A DNA stretch of 64,000 bases from Rhodanobacteraceae bacterium (lineage in GTDB: Bacteria > Pseudomonadota > Gammaproteobacteria > Xanthomonadales > Rhodanobacteraceae): assembly GCA_004299555.1 (NCBI GenBank), contig SCQU01000010.1:244487-308486 (forward strand), read 5' to 3'. A model generated the notes under the pieces. That model was not told where the DNA came from, made no database searches, and saw only the letters and a list, made by a program, of their open reading frames with translations. Each line of letters starts with the position of its first letter. The stretch's first letter is position 1. The translations under genes and the position numbers were made by a program. Positions 8,791-20,070 of this stretch are shown piece after piece.

Positions 8791-9347
8791 GTTTCACCCT
8801 CGGGCAGCGCATAGATGCAGGGCAAGTTGCGGCCTTGGCCGAAATAGTCCAGACCGTAGCCGAACACGTAGCGATCGGGTACTTCGACCCCGGCAAAATC
8901 CGGCTTCAGGCCGGCGACCCGCCGGTCGTGCCGCTTCACGCACAACACCGCGGTCAGTACCCGCCGCGCACCCGCGGCAAGGCAGTAGTCACGCAGGGCC
9001 GCGAGCGTGTAGCCCTCATCGAGAATGTCATCGGCCAGGATGACCGTGCGCCCGGCCAGCCGTACGGATGGCCGCCGCAGCCAGCGCACGTCGCGGCCGA
9101 CCGTCGCATCGCCGTAGCGGGTCGCATGGACGTAGTCAAACTCCAGGTCGCCATCGACCACGAGCGCCAGCGCCGCGGCAAAGAACATGCCGCCGTTCAT
9201 CACCGTGAGGAACACCGCGCGTTCGCCCTGCAGCGCGCGAGTGACCTCGCCGCCGACGCGGGCAATCGCAGCCTCAAGCTCGCGCCGCTGGTGGATGCAC
9301 TCGGCACGCGGCAGTGCCGCGCTGAGCAGGCGTTCGCGGGCGCTCAT
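8787..9347 (-). CDS. Hypoxanthine-guanine phosphoribosyltransferase
   Basis: 186 residues from an ATG at 9347 that overlaps the nagZ stop by four bases. The PRPP-binding loop is clear (VILADDILDEGYT), and the flexible-loop region and the C-terminal DRYVFGYGLDYFGQGRNLP fit the HPRT family. It converts hypoxanthine or guanine with PRPP to IMP or GMP. The order nagZ-HPRT-MTIP with overlapping ends indicates one polycistronic mRNA for turnover and salvage. The open frame continues upstream of 9347 into nagZ but is out of phase with any real protein there. Confidence 0.93.
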   Translation of the reverse strand: MSARERLLSAALPRAECIHQRRELEAAIARVGGEVTRALQGERAVFLTVMNGGMFFAAALALVVDGDLEFDYVHATRYGDATVGRDVRWLRRPSVRLAGRTVILADDILDEGYTLAALRDYCLAAGARRVLTAVLCVKRHDRRVAGLKPDFAGVEVPDRYVFGYGLDYFGQGRNLPCIYALPEGET

Positions 9348-10363
9348 GCGCTGGCGGCCGCGGCTGCCGGCAACGCTGCGAGCGCGGCCACGTAGCGTGC
9401 GTGTTGCGGGTCGTCTCGCAGGCCGTCCCAGGTTTCCGCCGCCGCCCCGCACAGCGTCGCAACCTTCGCCGCGGCGCACGGTGCGCGGCCACGCACGGCC
9501 GCGATCGCGGCGTCCACCATCGATGGGTGGCACACCAGCACCAGGTCGCATCCGGCGTCGAGATGTGCGGTCACCCGCGCACCGATGCCGCCGGCCGACT
9601 CCGCTGCCGCCATCCCGACGTCGTCACTGAAGACCACGCCCCGGAAACCGAGCTCGCCGCGCAACACGCCCCCGATCCAGGTACTGGAATAGCCGGCTGC
9701 CCGCGGATCGACCGCCGGATAGGTGACATGCGCCACCATCACGGCTTCGGCGCCCACGGCAAACCCTTCCGTGAAGGGCACCAGATCGGCCGCCCGGATG
9801 GCGGCCAGCGGGCGCGGATCACGCGCGGCTTCAAGGTGCGTATCCTCCGGAACCGAGCCGTGTCCGGGGTAGTGCTTCAAGGTCGCGGCCATTCCTGCCA
9901 GCCGCATGCCGCGCACGTAGGCGCCCACCAGCTCGGCTACCGCCTGCGGATCGGCATCGAACGCACGCTCACCAATCACCCGGTTGCCACGCGCCAGATC
10001 AGCCACCGGTGCAAACGACAGGTCGATGTCACACGCGCGCACTTCACTGGCCATCACGATCGCGTGGATTTCCGCCATGTTGATGCCGGCCTGGCGGTCG
10101 CGCCGGTACAGCGCACCCACGCGCGCCAGTGGCGGCAAGCGGGTAAAGCCCTCGCGAAAGCGCTGGACTGGACCGCCTTCATGGTCAACGCACAGCACGA
10201 ACTCCCCGCCGCGCAAAGCGCGGATCGAGGCGACCAGCTCGGCCAACTGGCCGCGGTTGTCGTAGTTGCGGGTGAACAGGATCGCACCGCTGACCTCGGG
10301 CGCCTCGAGTCGGGCGCGATCGTGCGCGGCGAGCTGTTTGCCTTCTATTCCAACGATCAGCAT
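9344..10363 (-). CDS. nagZ: Beta-N-acetylhexosaminidase NagZ (GH3)
   Basis: 339 residues from an ATG at 10363 (MLIVGIEGKQL matches family starts; a TTG 14 codons upstream is less likely). Glycoside hydrolase family 3 signatures are intact: CVDHEGGPVQRF, the catalytic loop KHYPGHG followed by DTH, and FSDDVGMAA with the nucleophile aspartate. NagZ removes GlcNAc from anhydro-muropeptides in the cytosol during cell-wall recycling, so it can influence AmpR-type beta-lactamase induction. Its stop overlaps the HPRT start, and rlmI lies 81 bases upstream on the same strand. Confidence 0.95.
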   Translation of the reverse strand: MLIVGIEGKQLAAHDRARLEAPEVSGAILFTRNYDNRGQLAELVASIRALRGGEFVLCVDHEGGPVQRFREGFTRLPPLARVGALYRRDRQAGINMAEIHAIVMASEVRACDIDLSFAPVADLARGNRVIGERAFDADPQAVAELVGAYVRGMRLAGMAATLKHYPGHGSVPEDTHLEAARDPRPLAAIRAADLVPFTEGFAVGAEAVMVAHVTYPAVDPRAAGYSSTWIGGVLRGELGFRGVVFSDDVGMAAAESAGGIGARVTAHLDAGCDLVLVCHPSMVDAAIAAVRGRAPCAAAKVATLCGAAAETWDGLRDDPQHARYVAALAALPAAAAASA

Positions 10364-10444
10364 CGGGCGTCCCAAACAGGCTGGCAACAGGGCTGGAACC
10401 GCCAATGATAAGTCACCCGCCCATCCACGACAGCCGCGCGCGGA

Positions 10445-11653
10445 TCACGCGGCCGGCAGGACCCGGCAGATGAAGCCCTTGAGATAGTCGGTTTCGGGGA
10501 TGGCGGGGTGGATCGGATGATCCGGCGCCTGCTGCAGCTGCTGCAGGACCTGCACCGTCCGCTCGAGGTGGCGCGCACCCTTCTGCACCGCATCCAGCAG
10601 TGCCGGTCGCGGCAGGTGGTATGAACACGAGCAGGTGACGAGGATGCCGTCACGCGCGAGTACCTGCATCGCCAATTCGTTGATGCGGCGATACGCCAGC
10701 GCCCCTGCCTTGAAGTCCTTGCGGCGCTTGACGAATGCCGGCGGATCAAGGATCACGACGTCGAAATGTTCGCGGCGTTCGCGTGCCGCATGCAGGAATT
10801 CAAACGCATCCGCGCGCTCGGCGCTGACCTTCCCGGCAACGCCATTGGCCGCAGCGTTCCGGCCAATCCATTCGACCGCCGCCGCCGAGGCATCGACGCA
10901 GGTCACCGCACCCGCCCCCAGCGCCGCCGCACGCAGGCCCCACGCGCCGAGATAGGCGAACATGTCGAGCACCCGGGCACCCTTGACGAATGGCGCCAAC
11001 GCGTCGCGGTTGCTCCGCTGGTCATAGAACCAGCCGGTCTTCTGCCCCGCAAGCACATCCAGCCCAAACTCCAGGCCACCTTCACGCACACACAGCGTGT
11101 CAGGAAGGTCACCGAATGCGACCTCGGCATAGCTGGGCAGCCCCTCCAGCGCCCGCACGCCGGCGTCGTTCTTCCACACCAGTGCGCGCGGCGCCAGCAC
11201 CTTGCGCACCGCCGCTTCGACCTGCGGCTTCAGGCGTTCGATGCCGGCGGTGGTGGCCTGGGCAACGATGACGTCATCGAAGCGGTCCAGGGTCAGGCCC
11301 GGTACGCCATCCGCTTCACCATACAGCAGCCGGTACCACGGTTCCGCGTACAGCCGCTCGCGCAGCGCCAGCGCCACCTTGAGCCGATGCACCAGCAACG
11401 ACGCATCCAGCGGGTGTTCCATCCCGCGTGCCACCAGCCGCGCGCAAATGAGCGAATGCGGATTGACGTAGCCGACACCGATGGGTCTGTTGCCGGCGGC
11501 AACGATCGCACACGGCGCGCCCGGTTCGAACGCGCCCAGCGGCGAGCGGGCGACATCCACTTCATTGGCAAACACCCACAGGTGGCCGGCACGCAGGCGG
11601 GCGTCCTCGCCGCGCCGCAGGTACAGCGCGGGGTATTCGACATCTGCGTTCAT
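10445..11653 (-). CDS. rlmI: 23S rRNA m5C1962 methyltransferase RlmI-like
   Basis: 402 residues, start placed at the ATG at 11653. An N-terminal PUA-like domain (residues about 8-90, LRAGHLWVFANEVD) precedes a Rossmann methyltransferase: VLDMFAYLGAWGL is AdoMet motif I and LDPPAFVKRRKD carries the DPP motif. TCSCSYHLP contains the cysteine pattern of the m5C methyltransferases. RlmI methylates 23S rRNA at C1962 in E. coli. It is transcribed with nagZ downstream; the divergent YyaL-like gene starts 85 bases away. Confidence 0.92.
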   Translation of the reverse strand: MNADVEYPALYLRRGEDARLRAGHLWVFANEVDVARSPLGAFEPGAPCAIVAAGNRPIGVGYVNPHSLICARLVARGMEHPLDASLLVHRLKVALALRERLYAEPWYRLLYGEADGVPGLTLDRFDDVIVAQATTAGIERLKPQVEAAVRKVLAPRALVWKNDAGVRALEGLPSYAEVAFGDLPDTLCVREGGLEFGLDVLAGQKTGWFYDQRSNRDALAPFVKGARVLDMFAYLGAWGLRAAALGAGAVTCVDASAAAVEWIGRNAAANGVAGKVSAERADAFEFLHAARERREHFDVVILDPPAFVKRRKDFKAGALAYRRINELAMQVLARDGILVTCSCSYHLPRPALLDAVQKGARHLERTVQVLQQLQQAPDHPIHPAIPETDYLKGFICRVLPAA

Positions 11654-11738
11654 GATCCGGTTCCAGTGGCCAACCCGCAACCTTACCGGAACGCCGCACG
11701 CAGCCACAAGGCGCGAACCCGCGCGCTAGCATGGCCGT

Positions 11739-13838
<2,100 letters not shown>

Positions 13839-13884
13839 CCACAGGACGCGTGAACAGGACGGCAGTGGCTCGTGCTACGCGTGC

Positions 13885-14244
13885 TCAGCGCGGGCCAAAC
13901 TCGCGCACCATCTCGGTCATGGTCCGGCCCACGCACGCCGCGTCGCAGCGGCCCGCGAGAAAACCCGATCCGCACGCCATCAATTCGGCCAGCACATTCT
14001 GCAACCCCTGTGCTTCCGCGCCGTGCGGCGCGCCATCGCCGCCCGCCGCCCGCTCCTGCTCGACGTAGGTGCGCACGGCGTGCACCATGGCGTTGGCCAT
14101 GTGGTTGGCATCGACCTCACCGCGCAGGAAGCCAGGACCGACCGCAACGGCCTGGCTGACCGCGGCGCGCATGCGCTCGGTTTGCGTCGCAGGTACCGTC
14201 GCCGCGGTTGCGTGTTGTTGCCCAGTTGCTGGATTGGATCCCAT
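13885..14244 (-). CDS. Hypothetical protein
   Basis: 119 residues from an ATG at 14244 (a GTG one codon upstream is possible), with GGAG upstream. Mostly helical and Ala-rich, with conserved-looking blocks ANAMVHAVRTYVEQ and AELMACGSGFLAGRCDAACV that contain three cysteines. No signal peptide or membrane segment. Codon use matches the neighbours, so it is probably real. It is transcribed on the same strand as dgkA-TPM but upstream of nothing obvious, and is convergent with the YyaL-like gene. Confidence 0.6.
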   Translation of the reverse strand: MGSNPATGQQHATAATVPATQTERMRAAVSQAVAVGPGFLRGEVDANHMANAMVHAVRTYVEQERAAGGDGAPHGAEAQGLQNVLAELMACGSGFLAGRCDAACVGRTMTEMVREFGPR

Positions 14245-14334
14245 CACCGACTCCGTTCACCGTACTTGACCTGCACATTATGCGCTTCGCCGCGCGGCCT
14301 GCAGCGACCCACGTCAAGCCCGGGATCCACGCGG

Positions 14335-14838
14335 TTACAACACCACGGCCGTGTCGGCCAACGCGGTGCTGCGCCCCGGCCCCGGCGGCAGGTAGAGTTC
14401 CAGCAGATTGTGGGTGGCTTCGATGCCGGCCAGCGCGCCTTCCTTCCAGTGTTCAGCGCGAAACTGTTCGCTCATGAAGCCGATGATCCGTTCCCAGGAC
14501 CCGTCCGGGACCCGCGCCGCAACGCCACGGTCAGGAATGATCTCGATCGTGTAGTCGCCCAGCAATACATAGATGAGGATTCCGGTGCGGCGTTCGGTGT
14601 CCCACACCTTCAGGTCGCCGAACACGTTCTCGGCACGCGCACGGATGCGGCGGCCGCCGATCAGGAACCGCGCCGGCAAGCGCGCCTCGACCACAAAGCA
14701 GATTTCGCCATCGTGCCGGACCTCGCCCCGCGCGATCGCGTCCTGCAGTTCCGCCATGACCGCGGGCGGAAACGCCCGCGTCGCGGGCGCGTGCAACCAG
14801 TGCCGCAGCCAGCGTTTCGCCTCGGCCACCGCCTGCAT
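14335..14838 (-). CDS. TPM-domain protein coupled to dgkA
   Basis: 167 residues from an ATG at 14838. The middle (GEICFVVEARLPARF, VWDTERRTGILIYVLLGDY, IEIIPDRGVAARV) is a TPM_phosphatase domain as in YgcG-like and Psb32-like proteins. No signal peptide or transmembrane helix, so this is the soluble second type of TPM protein often seen after lemA operons. Here its start overlaps the dgkA stop by one base (TGATG), giving tight translational coupling. Function of the bacterial soluble form is not established. Confidence 0.83.
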   Translation of the reverse strand: MQAVAEAKRWLRHWLHAPATRAFPPAVMAELQDAIARGEVRHDGEICFVVEARLPARFLIGGRRIRARAENVFGDLKVWDTERRTGILIYVLLGDYTIEIIPDRGVAARVPDGSWERIIGFMSEQFRAEHWKEGALAGIEATHNLLELYLPPGPGRSTALADTAVVL

Positions 14839-15215
14839 CACCACGCTCCCGTGCGCGCACCGAGGATCACGATCCAGACCAGCAGCATGTTCAGCATCAG
14901 CAGGAACGTGGCGGCCGAACCCATGTCCTTGATGCGTCCGGCGATGGTGTTGTATTCGGGCCACGACTTGTCGACCAGCGCCTCGATGCCGGAGTTCAAC
15001 ATTTCGGCTGCCGGTACCGGCAGCAGCGAGCCCGCGAGCAGCGCCTTCTCGACCGCGCCGTGGCCCAGCCACAAGCCGATCGGGAGCAGGATCACGCACA
15101 GGATCACCTCGAGGCGAAACGACGCCTCGATGCGCCAGCCCGCAGCGAGCCCCTTCAGCGACCACATCAACGCCGCCCAGATCTGGCACGGCCCGCGATT
15201 GACTTGACTGGGCAT
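14838..15215 (-). CDS. dgkA: Diacylglycerol kinase DgkA
   Basis: 125 residues, usual length for the trimeric prokaryotic kinase. The signatures are present: ALMWSLKGLAAGWRIEASFR at the N-terminus and AEMLNSGIEALVDK with the catalytic glutamate and asparagine, followed by EYNTIAGRIKDMGSAATF. Three membrane helices are visible. It phosphorylates diacylglycerol in the inner membrane during membrane-derived oligosaccharide and lipid turnover. The ATG at 15215 has AAGGGA upstream. It is coupled to the TPM gene downstream. Confidence 0.96.
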   Translation of the reverse strand: MPSQVNRGPCQIWAALMWSLKGLAAGWRIEASFRLEVILCVILLPIGLWLGHGAVEKALLAGSLLPVPAAEMLNSGIEALVDKSWPEYNTIAGRIKDMGSAATFLLMLNMLLVWIVILGARTGAW

Positions 15216-15333
15216 GGCTGGCGGATCCCTTTATCCGGATGGGCCCGCGCACCGTCGGCTGGCCCCGTTGGGTGAACAGGATACGATGCTGCGCGGCCGC
15301 CGGCGATCCTTGTCCGCGGCGGCGGTGTTTGCT

Positions 15334-16173
15334 TTACGCGGCGGCAACCTGCCCGCCACTCACGCGTTCACGGCCTTCGACATCGCGCGCCGTGAAGATG
15401 GCCTTGTAGCCGCGTTGCCGCAACAGCTCGCGCGCCGCTGCGCCCTGCTCGAAGCCATGTTCGAACAGCAGCCAGCCCTGGCCCGCGAGGTGCGCCGCCG
15501 CGTCCCGCACGATGCAGCGGATCGCGTCCAGTCCATCCGGCCCGGAGACCAACGCCATGGCGGGCTCGAAACGTACGTCGCCCGCGCGAAGATGCCCGTC
15601 GCCAATGGCAACATACGGGGGATTGGACGCGATCACGTCAAAGTGCAGGTCGCCCAGCGCCGCGCACCAGTCGCCGTGCAGCCATTCAACGTTGCCGAGC
15701 CCAAGTCGCGTGGCGTTGCCACGTGCAACCCGCAACGCCGCCGGGCTGGCATCGGTGGCAACCACCCGCGCCTGCGGCCGCGCGTGGGCGATCGCCAGCG
15801 CGACGGCACCGCTGCCGGTACCAAGGTCGGCAACCCGGCATGGAGAGCCAGCCGGCAACCGGCGCAGCACGCAGTCCACCAGCAACTCGGTCTCTGTTCG
15901 CGGGATCAGCACGTCCGGGGTTACGCGCAACTCCAGCGCGTGGAACCCACGCACGCCGGTCAGGTAGGCGACCGGTTCGCCGGCCGCGCGCCGCCGGATC
16001 GCCGCAAGGTACGCCGCGGTGGACTCGGCACCGACGGCATCGCGATCGTGCGCGATCAGCCAGGCGTCCGACACGCCCAGCGTCGAGCGCAACAACACGG
16101 CCGCCTCACGCCTTGCGCCGGCGCCGGACAGTGCGCGCGTGCCCTGCTCGAGCAGCGCACGCACGTCGGTCAC
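15334..16173 (-). CDS. prmC: Release-factor glutamine methyltransferase PrmC (HemK)
   Basis: 279 residues from a GTG at 16173 that overlaps the M1 peptidase stop in a GTGA junction, a better start than the GTG at 16218. The NPPYV catalytic motif (SNPPYVAIGDG), AdoMet motif I (VADLGTGSGAVAL) and the RTETELLVD linker are intact. PrmC methylates the glutamine of the GGQ motif in RF1 and RF2. Coupling to an exported aminopeptidase upstream is unusual; prmC more often follows prfA, so the pair here is probably an accident of local order. Confidence 0.95.
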   Translation of the reverse strand: MTDVRALLEQGTRALSGAGARREAAVLLRSTLGVSDAWLIAHDRDAVGAESTAAYLAAIRRRAAGEPVAYLTGVRGFHALELRVTPDVLIPRTETELLVDCVLRRLPAGSPCRVADLGTGSGAVALAIAHARPQARVVATDASPAALRVARGNATRLGLGNVEWLHGDWCAALGDLHFDVIASNPPYVAIGDGHLRAGDVRFEPAMALVSGPDGLDAIRCIVRDAAAHLAGQGWLLFEHGFEQGAAARELLRQRGYKAIFTARDVEGRERVSGGQVAAA

Positions 16174-18884
16174 GGCGCCAGGGACGCCGGGTTCTGGTGT
16201 GCCTTCAGTGCGCTGCACAGCACGATGGCCTCATGGGTCTGGGTCAGCCCACGCCGCAAGCCCGGCACCTGCCCCAGCTTCGGCTGGAAGAACGCCTGCA
16301 CGCGCTGCGCCTCGGCGGCGGAACAGCCGCCCCCCGCTGCCAGCATCGGCAGGTACCCGCCCGAGAACACGCCGGTACGCGCAACGACCCGCTGGTAGTG
16401 CCCGGCAAACCAGTTCCACAAGGTGTCGCGCTGCGCGGCCGTGGCGCGGCCACCACGCAGGATCATGGCCATCTCGCCAACCTTGACCTTGGGTGACAGC
16501 GCAAAGTCGCGCGCCACGTCGGCTTCCGCCCCGTCCGCGTGGCTGAGCGCGCCAAGCATCGCGTTGCGCTCGACGGGGTCCGTCGTGCGCGGGATCGCCG
16601 CGATCAACTCATCGACCACGGGCTTGCCCCCGGCCTCGACCGCGACCGACAGCGCCGTGCGCAAGAGGTCCGGGTTTGCCGCCATGAGGTCCGGCAATCC
16701 ATTCTTGCCGGGCTTGAGCGCAACCTTGGCCTGCTGCAACAGGCTGGCACGCACCTGCGGCACCTTGAACCGCAAGCCCAGCGCCGTGGCCAGACTGCTG
16801 CGCATCAGGATGTGGTCGGCAGGTTCGCCCGGACGCCGCTGGTAGCCCAGCTGTTCGAGGCGCGGCAGGTACGCCTTGGCCACCGCGTCGCGAACGGCTG
16901 CCTTCTGCGCCGGAGTGCGCGCCTCGTGGTCGTAGATCCAGCCGACGGTGGCAAGCGGCGCCAGCGCGATCTGGCGCAACGGCGAGGGCGCCAGTTGACG
17001 CATTTCGGCCAGGATCTCGCGCGCATCGACATCGCCGCGATGGAACGCAGCATCCATCGAATCGACGTAGGCCAGCTGCTCGGCTTCATCGCGTTGACCC
17101 ACGACCTTGGCCAACGCTGCACGATCCGGCGGGGCCATTTCAAAACGGTAATAACCGTCGGCGTTGGCGTTTGGCATGTACCAGGCCGGGCACTGGCCGC
17201 CGGCAGTCTTCATGCTGGCGCTCCGGGTGTCGAGCAGCTGACACTGCGTGCCGCCCGGAAACCGCACGCACACCGGAACGCCCCACAGTTCGTCCGGGTT
17301 GCCCGTGGAGCCGAGCGGCAGGTAGCGACTCTGGGTCAGCTCCAGCACAGCGCCGTCCTTCGGGCTGCAATCGAGCCTGGTCGCCACCAACGGCACGCCG
17401 TTCTGGTTCAGGAAGCTCTTGAACGCCTGTTTGAACGCGGCGCCCTTGCCCGCGGCCGTGGCGATCGCGTCCACCAGATCATCGGCGTTGGCGTTGCCAA
17501 ACGCGTGCGCCTTGATGTACGCACGCATACCCTGCTGGAACACCCCGGGGCCCACAAAGTTCTCGAACATCCCGATCACCGCGGCACCCTTCTGGTAGGT
17601 GATGCCGTCAAACGCGGTCTCGATATCGCCATTGCCCGTGATCGGCTGGCGGATCATGCGCGCGCTGACCAGGCTGTCGGTCTGCATCGCACCCTCGCCA
17701 CCCATCACGCGGCCCAGGTGCGCGTGCCACGCGGGATGGATCTCGCCTTCCACCTTCTGCTGCATCCAGGTCGCGAAGGCCTCGTTCAGCCAGATGTCGT
17801 TCCACCATTCCAGCGTGACGGTGTCACCCGTCCACTGGTGCGCCATTTCATGCGCCTCGACATTGAACACGCTGCGGACCTGGCTGGGAGTGGCGTTTTG
17901 GTCGAGCTGCAACAGGAAATCGCGGTAGGTGATCAGGCCGGCGTTTTCCATCGCTCCGGCCGCAAAATCGGGCAGTGCGGCCAGATCAAGCTTGCCAAAC
18001 GGGTAACCGAAACCGTAATAGGCCTCTTCGTGCTCGATGATCGCGGGTGCCATCGCCAGCGCACGCGCAAGCTTCGGGCCGTTGCCCCTGGTGGCGATGC
18101 CGCGCACCGGCACCGGCGTCGAACGCCATGGGGTGGCCGGAATCGTTGGCCCTTGCACGATGTCCCATGGTCCCACCATCCACGCATAGAGGTAGGTCGG
18201 CAGCGGCCGGGTTTGGGCAAAGGTAATGGTCTTCCAGCCCTTGCCGGCGGGCTTGTCGCTCGCCTCGGCCGCGTTCGCAACGGCCTTGTCGGCGTCCGGA
18301 ATCGTCAAGGACAAGGTCAGGGGCGCCTTGAAACCGGGTTCGTCGAAGCACGGAAACGCCAGCCGCGCGCTGATGGGTTCCATCTGCGTCATCGCGTACG
18401 CGTTGCCGGCAAACACCACCTTGTAAAAGCCCTGCAGGGTCTGGTTGTAGGGCGCCGTGAATACAAACGCCAGTTTGATCCGCTGCGGCTGCAGCGTCGC
18501 GGCAAAATCGACGCGTGCAACGCCTGCCTGCTCGGCCGCCTTGGTGGCATCGGCAACGTACTTGCCCGCGTGGACATGACCCCTGGCGTCGGTGACGGTG
18601 ACCCTGGAGACCTGCAAATCCTTGCCGTGCAGCCAAAGGTAACTTGACTCACGCTTCAGGTTGACGGTGATCGTGGCGGTTCCGCTGTAACGGGATTGCT
18701 CAGGATCACTCTTGAGCGCGAGATCGTAGGACTCGGGAACCGCCCAGGCCGGCAGTCGCGTCAGTGGCGGCGTGGCGCTTGCCCGCACCGCCGCGTGCGG
18801 CGCGGCCGCCTGCGGCGCCACCGCCCAGGCGGCGCCGGCAACCGCCCACAATCCAATCACCGCCGCCCTGCTGATCATGCGCAT
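16170..18884 (-). CDS. M1-family zinc aminopeptidase, exported
   Basis: 904 residues. The ATG at 18884 gives a signal peptide (MRMISRAAVIGLWAVAGAAW). M1 hallmarks are complete: GAMEN exopeptidase motif at 310-314, HEMAH zinc site with His345, Glu346 and His349, and the third ligand Glu368 in LNEAFATW. The C-terminal 450 residues form the ERAP1-like helical domain. It would trim N-terminal residues from peptides in the periplasm. It is divergent from oxyR, with about 200 bases of shared promoter DNA, and its stop overlaps the prmC start. Confidence 0.95.
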   Translation of the reverse strand: MRMISRAAVIGLWAVAGAAWAVAPQAAAPHAAVRASATPPLTRLPAWAVPESYDLALKSDPEQSRYSGTATITVNLKRESSYLWLHGKDLQVSRVTVTDARGHVHAGKYVADATKAAEQAGVARVDFAATLQPQRIKLAFVFTAPYNQTLQGFYKVVFAGNAYAMTQMEPISARLAFPCFDEPGFKAPLTLSLTIPDADKAVANAAEASDKPAGKGWKTITFAQTRPLPTYLYAWMVGPWDIVQGPTIPATPWRSTPVPVRGIATRGNGPKLARALAMAPAIIEHEEAYYGFGYPFGKLDLAALPDFAAGAMENAGLITYRDFLLQLDQNATPSQVRSVFNVEAHEMAHQWTGDTVTLEWWNDIWLNEAFATWMQQKVEGEIHPAWHAHLGRVMGGEGAMQTDSLVSARMIRQPITGNGDIETAFDGITYQKGAAVIGMFENFVGPGVFQQGMRAYIKAHAFGNANADDLVDAIATAAGKGAAFKQAFKSFLNQNGVPLVATRLDCSPKDGAVLELTQSRYLPLGSTGNPDELWGVPVCVRFPGGTQCQLLDTRSASMKTAGGQCPAWYMPNANADGYYRFEMAPPDRAALAKVVGQRDEAEQLAYVDSMDAAFHRGDVDAREILAEMRQLAPSPLRQIALAPLATVGWIYDHEARTPAQKAAVRDAVAKAYLPRLEQLGYQRRPGEPADHILMRSSLATALGLRFKVPQVRASLLQQAKVALKPGKNGLPDLMAANPDLLRTALSVAVEAGGKPVVDELIAAIPRTTDPVERNAMLGALSHADGAEADVARDFALSPKVKVGEMAMILRGGRATAAQRDTLWNWFAGHYQRVVARTGVFSGGYLPMLAAGGGCSAAEAQRVQAFFQPKLGQVPGLRRGLTQTHEAIVLCSALKAHQNPASLAP

Positions 18885-19024
18885 CGAACCGCACCTTGCG
18901 ATAGGGAACAACGCGCAAGTGCAACACGGCCAAACGCGGGAGGCAAGTGACGGAAGTCCCGCCCAGTCGTTGACCGGTCACGCGGCGGCATCCGGCGCTG
19001 GTTTGCAATCACTGCTGCCGATCG

Positions 19025-19041
19025 TATCGCTTGGGTCGATA
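19025..19041. promoter_or_regulatory. Dyad in the oxyR / aminopeptidase divergent promoter
   Basis: TATCG and CGATA form a perfect 5-bp dyad with a 7-base spacer, 42 bases before the oxyR start. Reading on, four-base blocks recur at 7-base spacing (ATCG, CGAT, AGTG, ATCA), which is the spacing of OxyR sites although the bases do not match the ATAG/CTAT consensus. It is a candidate autoregulatory site, inferred from position and spacing. Confidence 0.3.
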
Positions 19042-19082
19042 GCTTATAGTGATTGAGCATCACCCGTACCGGAGCCACCGCC

Positions 19083-20069
19083 ATGAACCTCCGCGACCTT
19101 CACTACCTCGTCGCGCTGGCCGACCACAAGCACTTCGGCCACGCGGCCGAAGCCTGTTTCGTGAGTCAGCCCACCCTTTCAACCCAGATCCGGAAGCTCG
19201 AGGAAGAACTGGGCGTGACGCTGGTCGAGCGCGCGCCGCGGAAGGTGTTGCTCACCAGCGCCGGGCAGCGCATCGTCGCGCACGCACGCGACGTGCTGCA
19301 TGAAGTGGAACAAATCAAGCGCATCGCGGCCCGCGACCGGGATCCTGCTGCCGGCAGCCTGCGGCTGGGCATGTTCCCGACGCTGGGGCCCTATCTGTTG
19401 CCCCACGTGGTCGGCGCAATCCGCGCCCGGTTCCCGCACCTGGAACTGCTGCTGGTCGAAGAAAAATCGCAGGTTTTGCTGCAGCACCTGCGCGAGGGCA
19501 AGCTGGATGCGGCGCTGCTGGCGCTGCCCGTCCATGACGACAGCCTGCACGCCGAATTCCTGTTCGCGGAGCCATTCCTGCTGGCCGCACCGGACGCGCA
19601 CCGGCTGGCCGGCCGCCGCACGCTCAAGCTGGCAGACCTCGAACACGAGCACCTGCTGTTGCTGGAAGATGGCCACTGTCTGCGGGATCAGGCGCTGGAA
19701 GTGTGCAGGATGGCCGGCGCCGGCGAAAAACAGGGTTTCCGCGCCACCAGTCTTGAAACCCTGCGGCAGATGGTCGCCGCCAACGTCGGGGTCACGCTGC
19801 TGCCGGTTCTCGCCGTGCAACCACCGATTGCGCGGACCGAAAACGTGCATCTGACGCCCTTTCGCGGACATGCGCCCAGCCGGCGCATCGCAATGTTCTG
19901 GCGCAGGAGCTCGGCGCTGCACGCGTTCCTGCACCAGCTGTCGCAGGTGTTCGCGCGGCTGCCGGCCGGTCTTCTGGACCCATCGACACTGCCTTCCATC
20001 GCAACGTCAGCCGTTGTGAAAACCCGGCGCCGTCGCTATGTTGATGCATCCGGTAAAGCAAAGGCCTGA
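19083..20069 (+). CDS. oxyR: Hydrogen-peroxide-responsive LysR regulator OxyR
   Basis: 328 residues from an ATG at 19083. An N-terminal LysR winged helix-turn-helix (MNLRDLHYLVALADHKHFG, then SQPTLSTQIRKLEEEL) is followed by the sensor domain. The redox cysteines sit at residues 199 and 208 in GHCLRDQALEVC, the same numbers as in E. coli OxyR. Oxidation by peroxide forms the disulfide that switches the regulator to activate catalase and peroxidase genes; none is in this window. The C-terminal 30 residues are basic. rnk follows after one base. Confidence 0.95.
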   Translation: MNLRDLHYLVALADHKHFGHAAEACFVSQPTLSTQIRKLEEELGVTLVERAPRKVLLTSAGQRIVAHARDVLHEVEQIKRIAARDRDPAAGSLRLGMFPTLGPYLLPHVVGAIRARFPHLELLLVEEKSQVLLQHLREGKLDAALLALPVHDDSLHAEFLFAEPFLLAAPDAHRLAGRRTLKLADLEHEHLLLLEDGHCLRDQALEVCRMAGAGEKQGFRATSLETLRQMVAANVGVTLLPVLAVQPPIARTENVHLTPFRGHAPSRRIAMFWRRSSALHAFLHQLSQVFARLPAGLLDPSTLPSIATSAVVKTRRRRYVDASGKAKA

Positions 20070-20070
20070 C

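Noticed and set aside
16539..18647. 702-codon open frame antisense to the M1 aminopeptidase gene
   Set aside because: A shadow of the strong coding bias of the peptidase; no family features.
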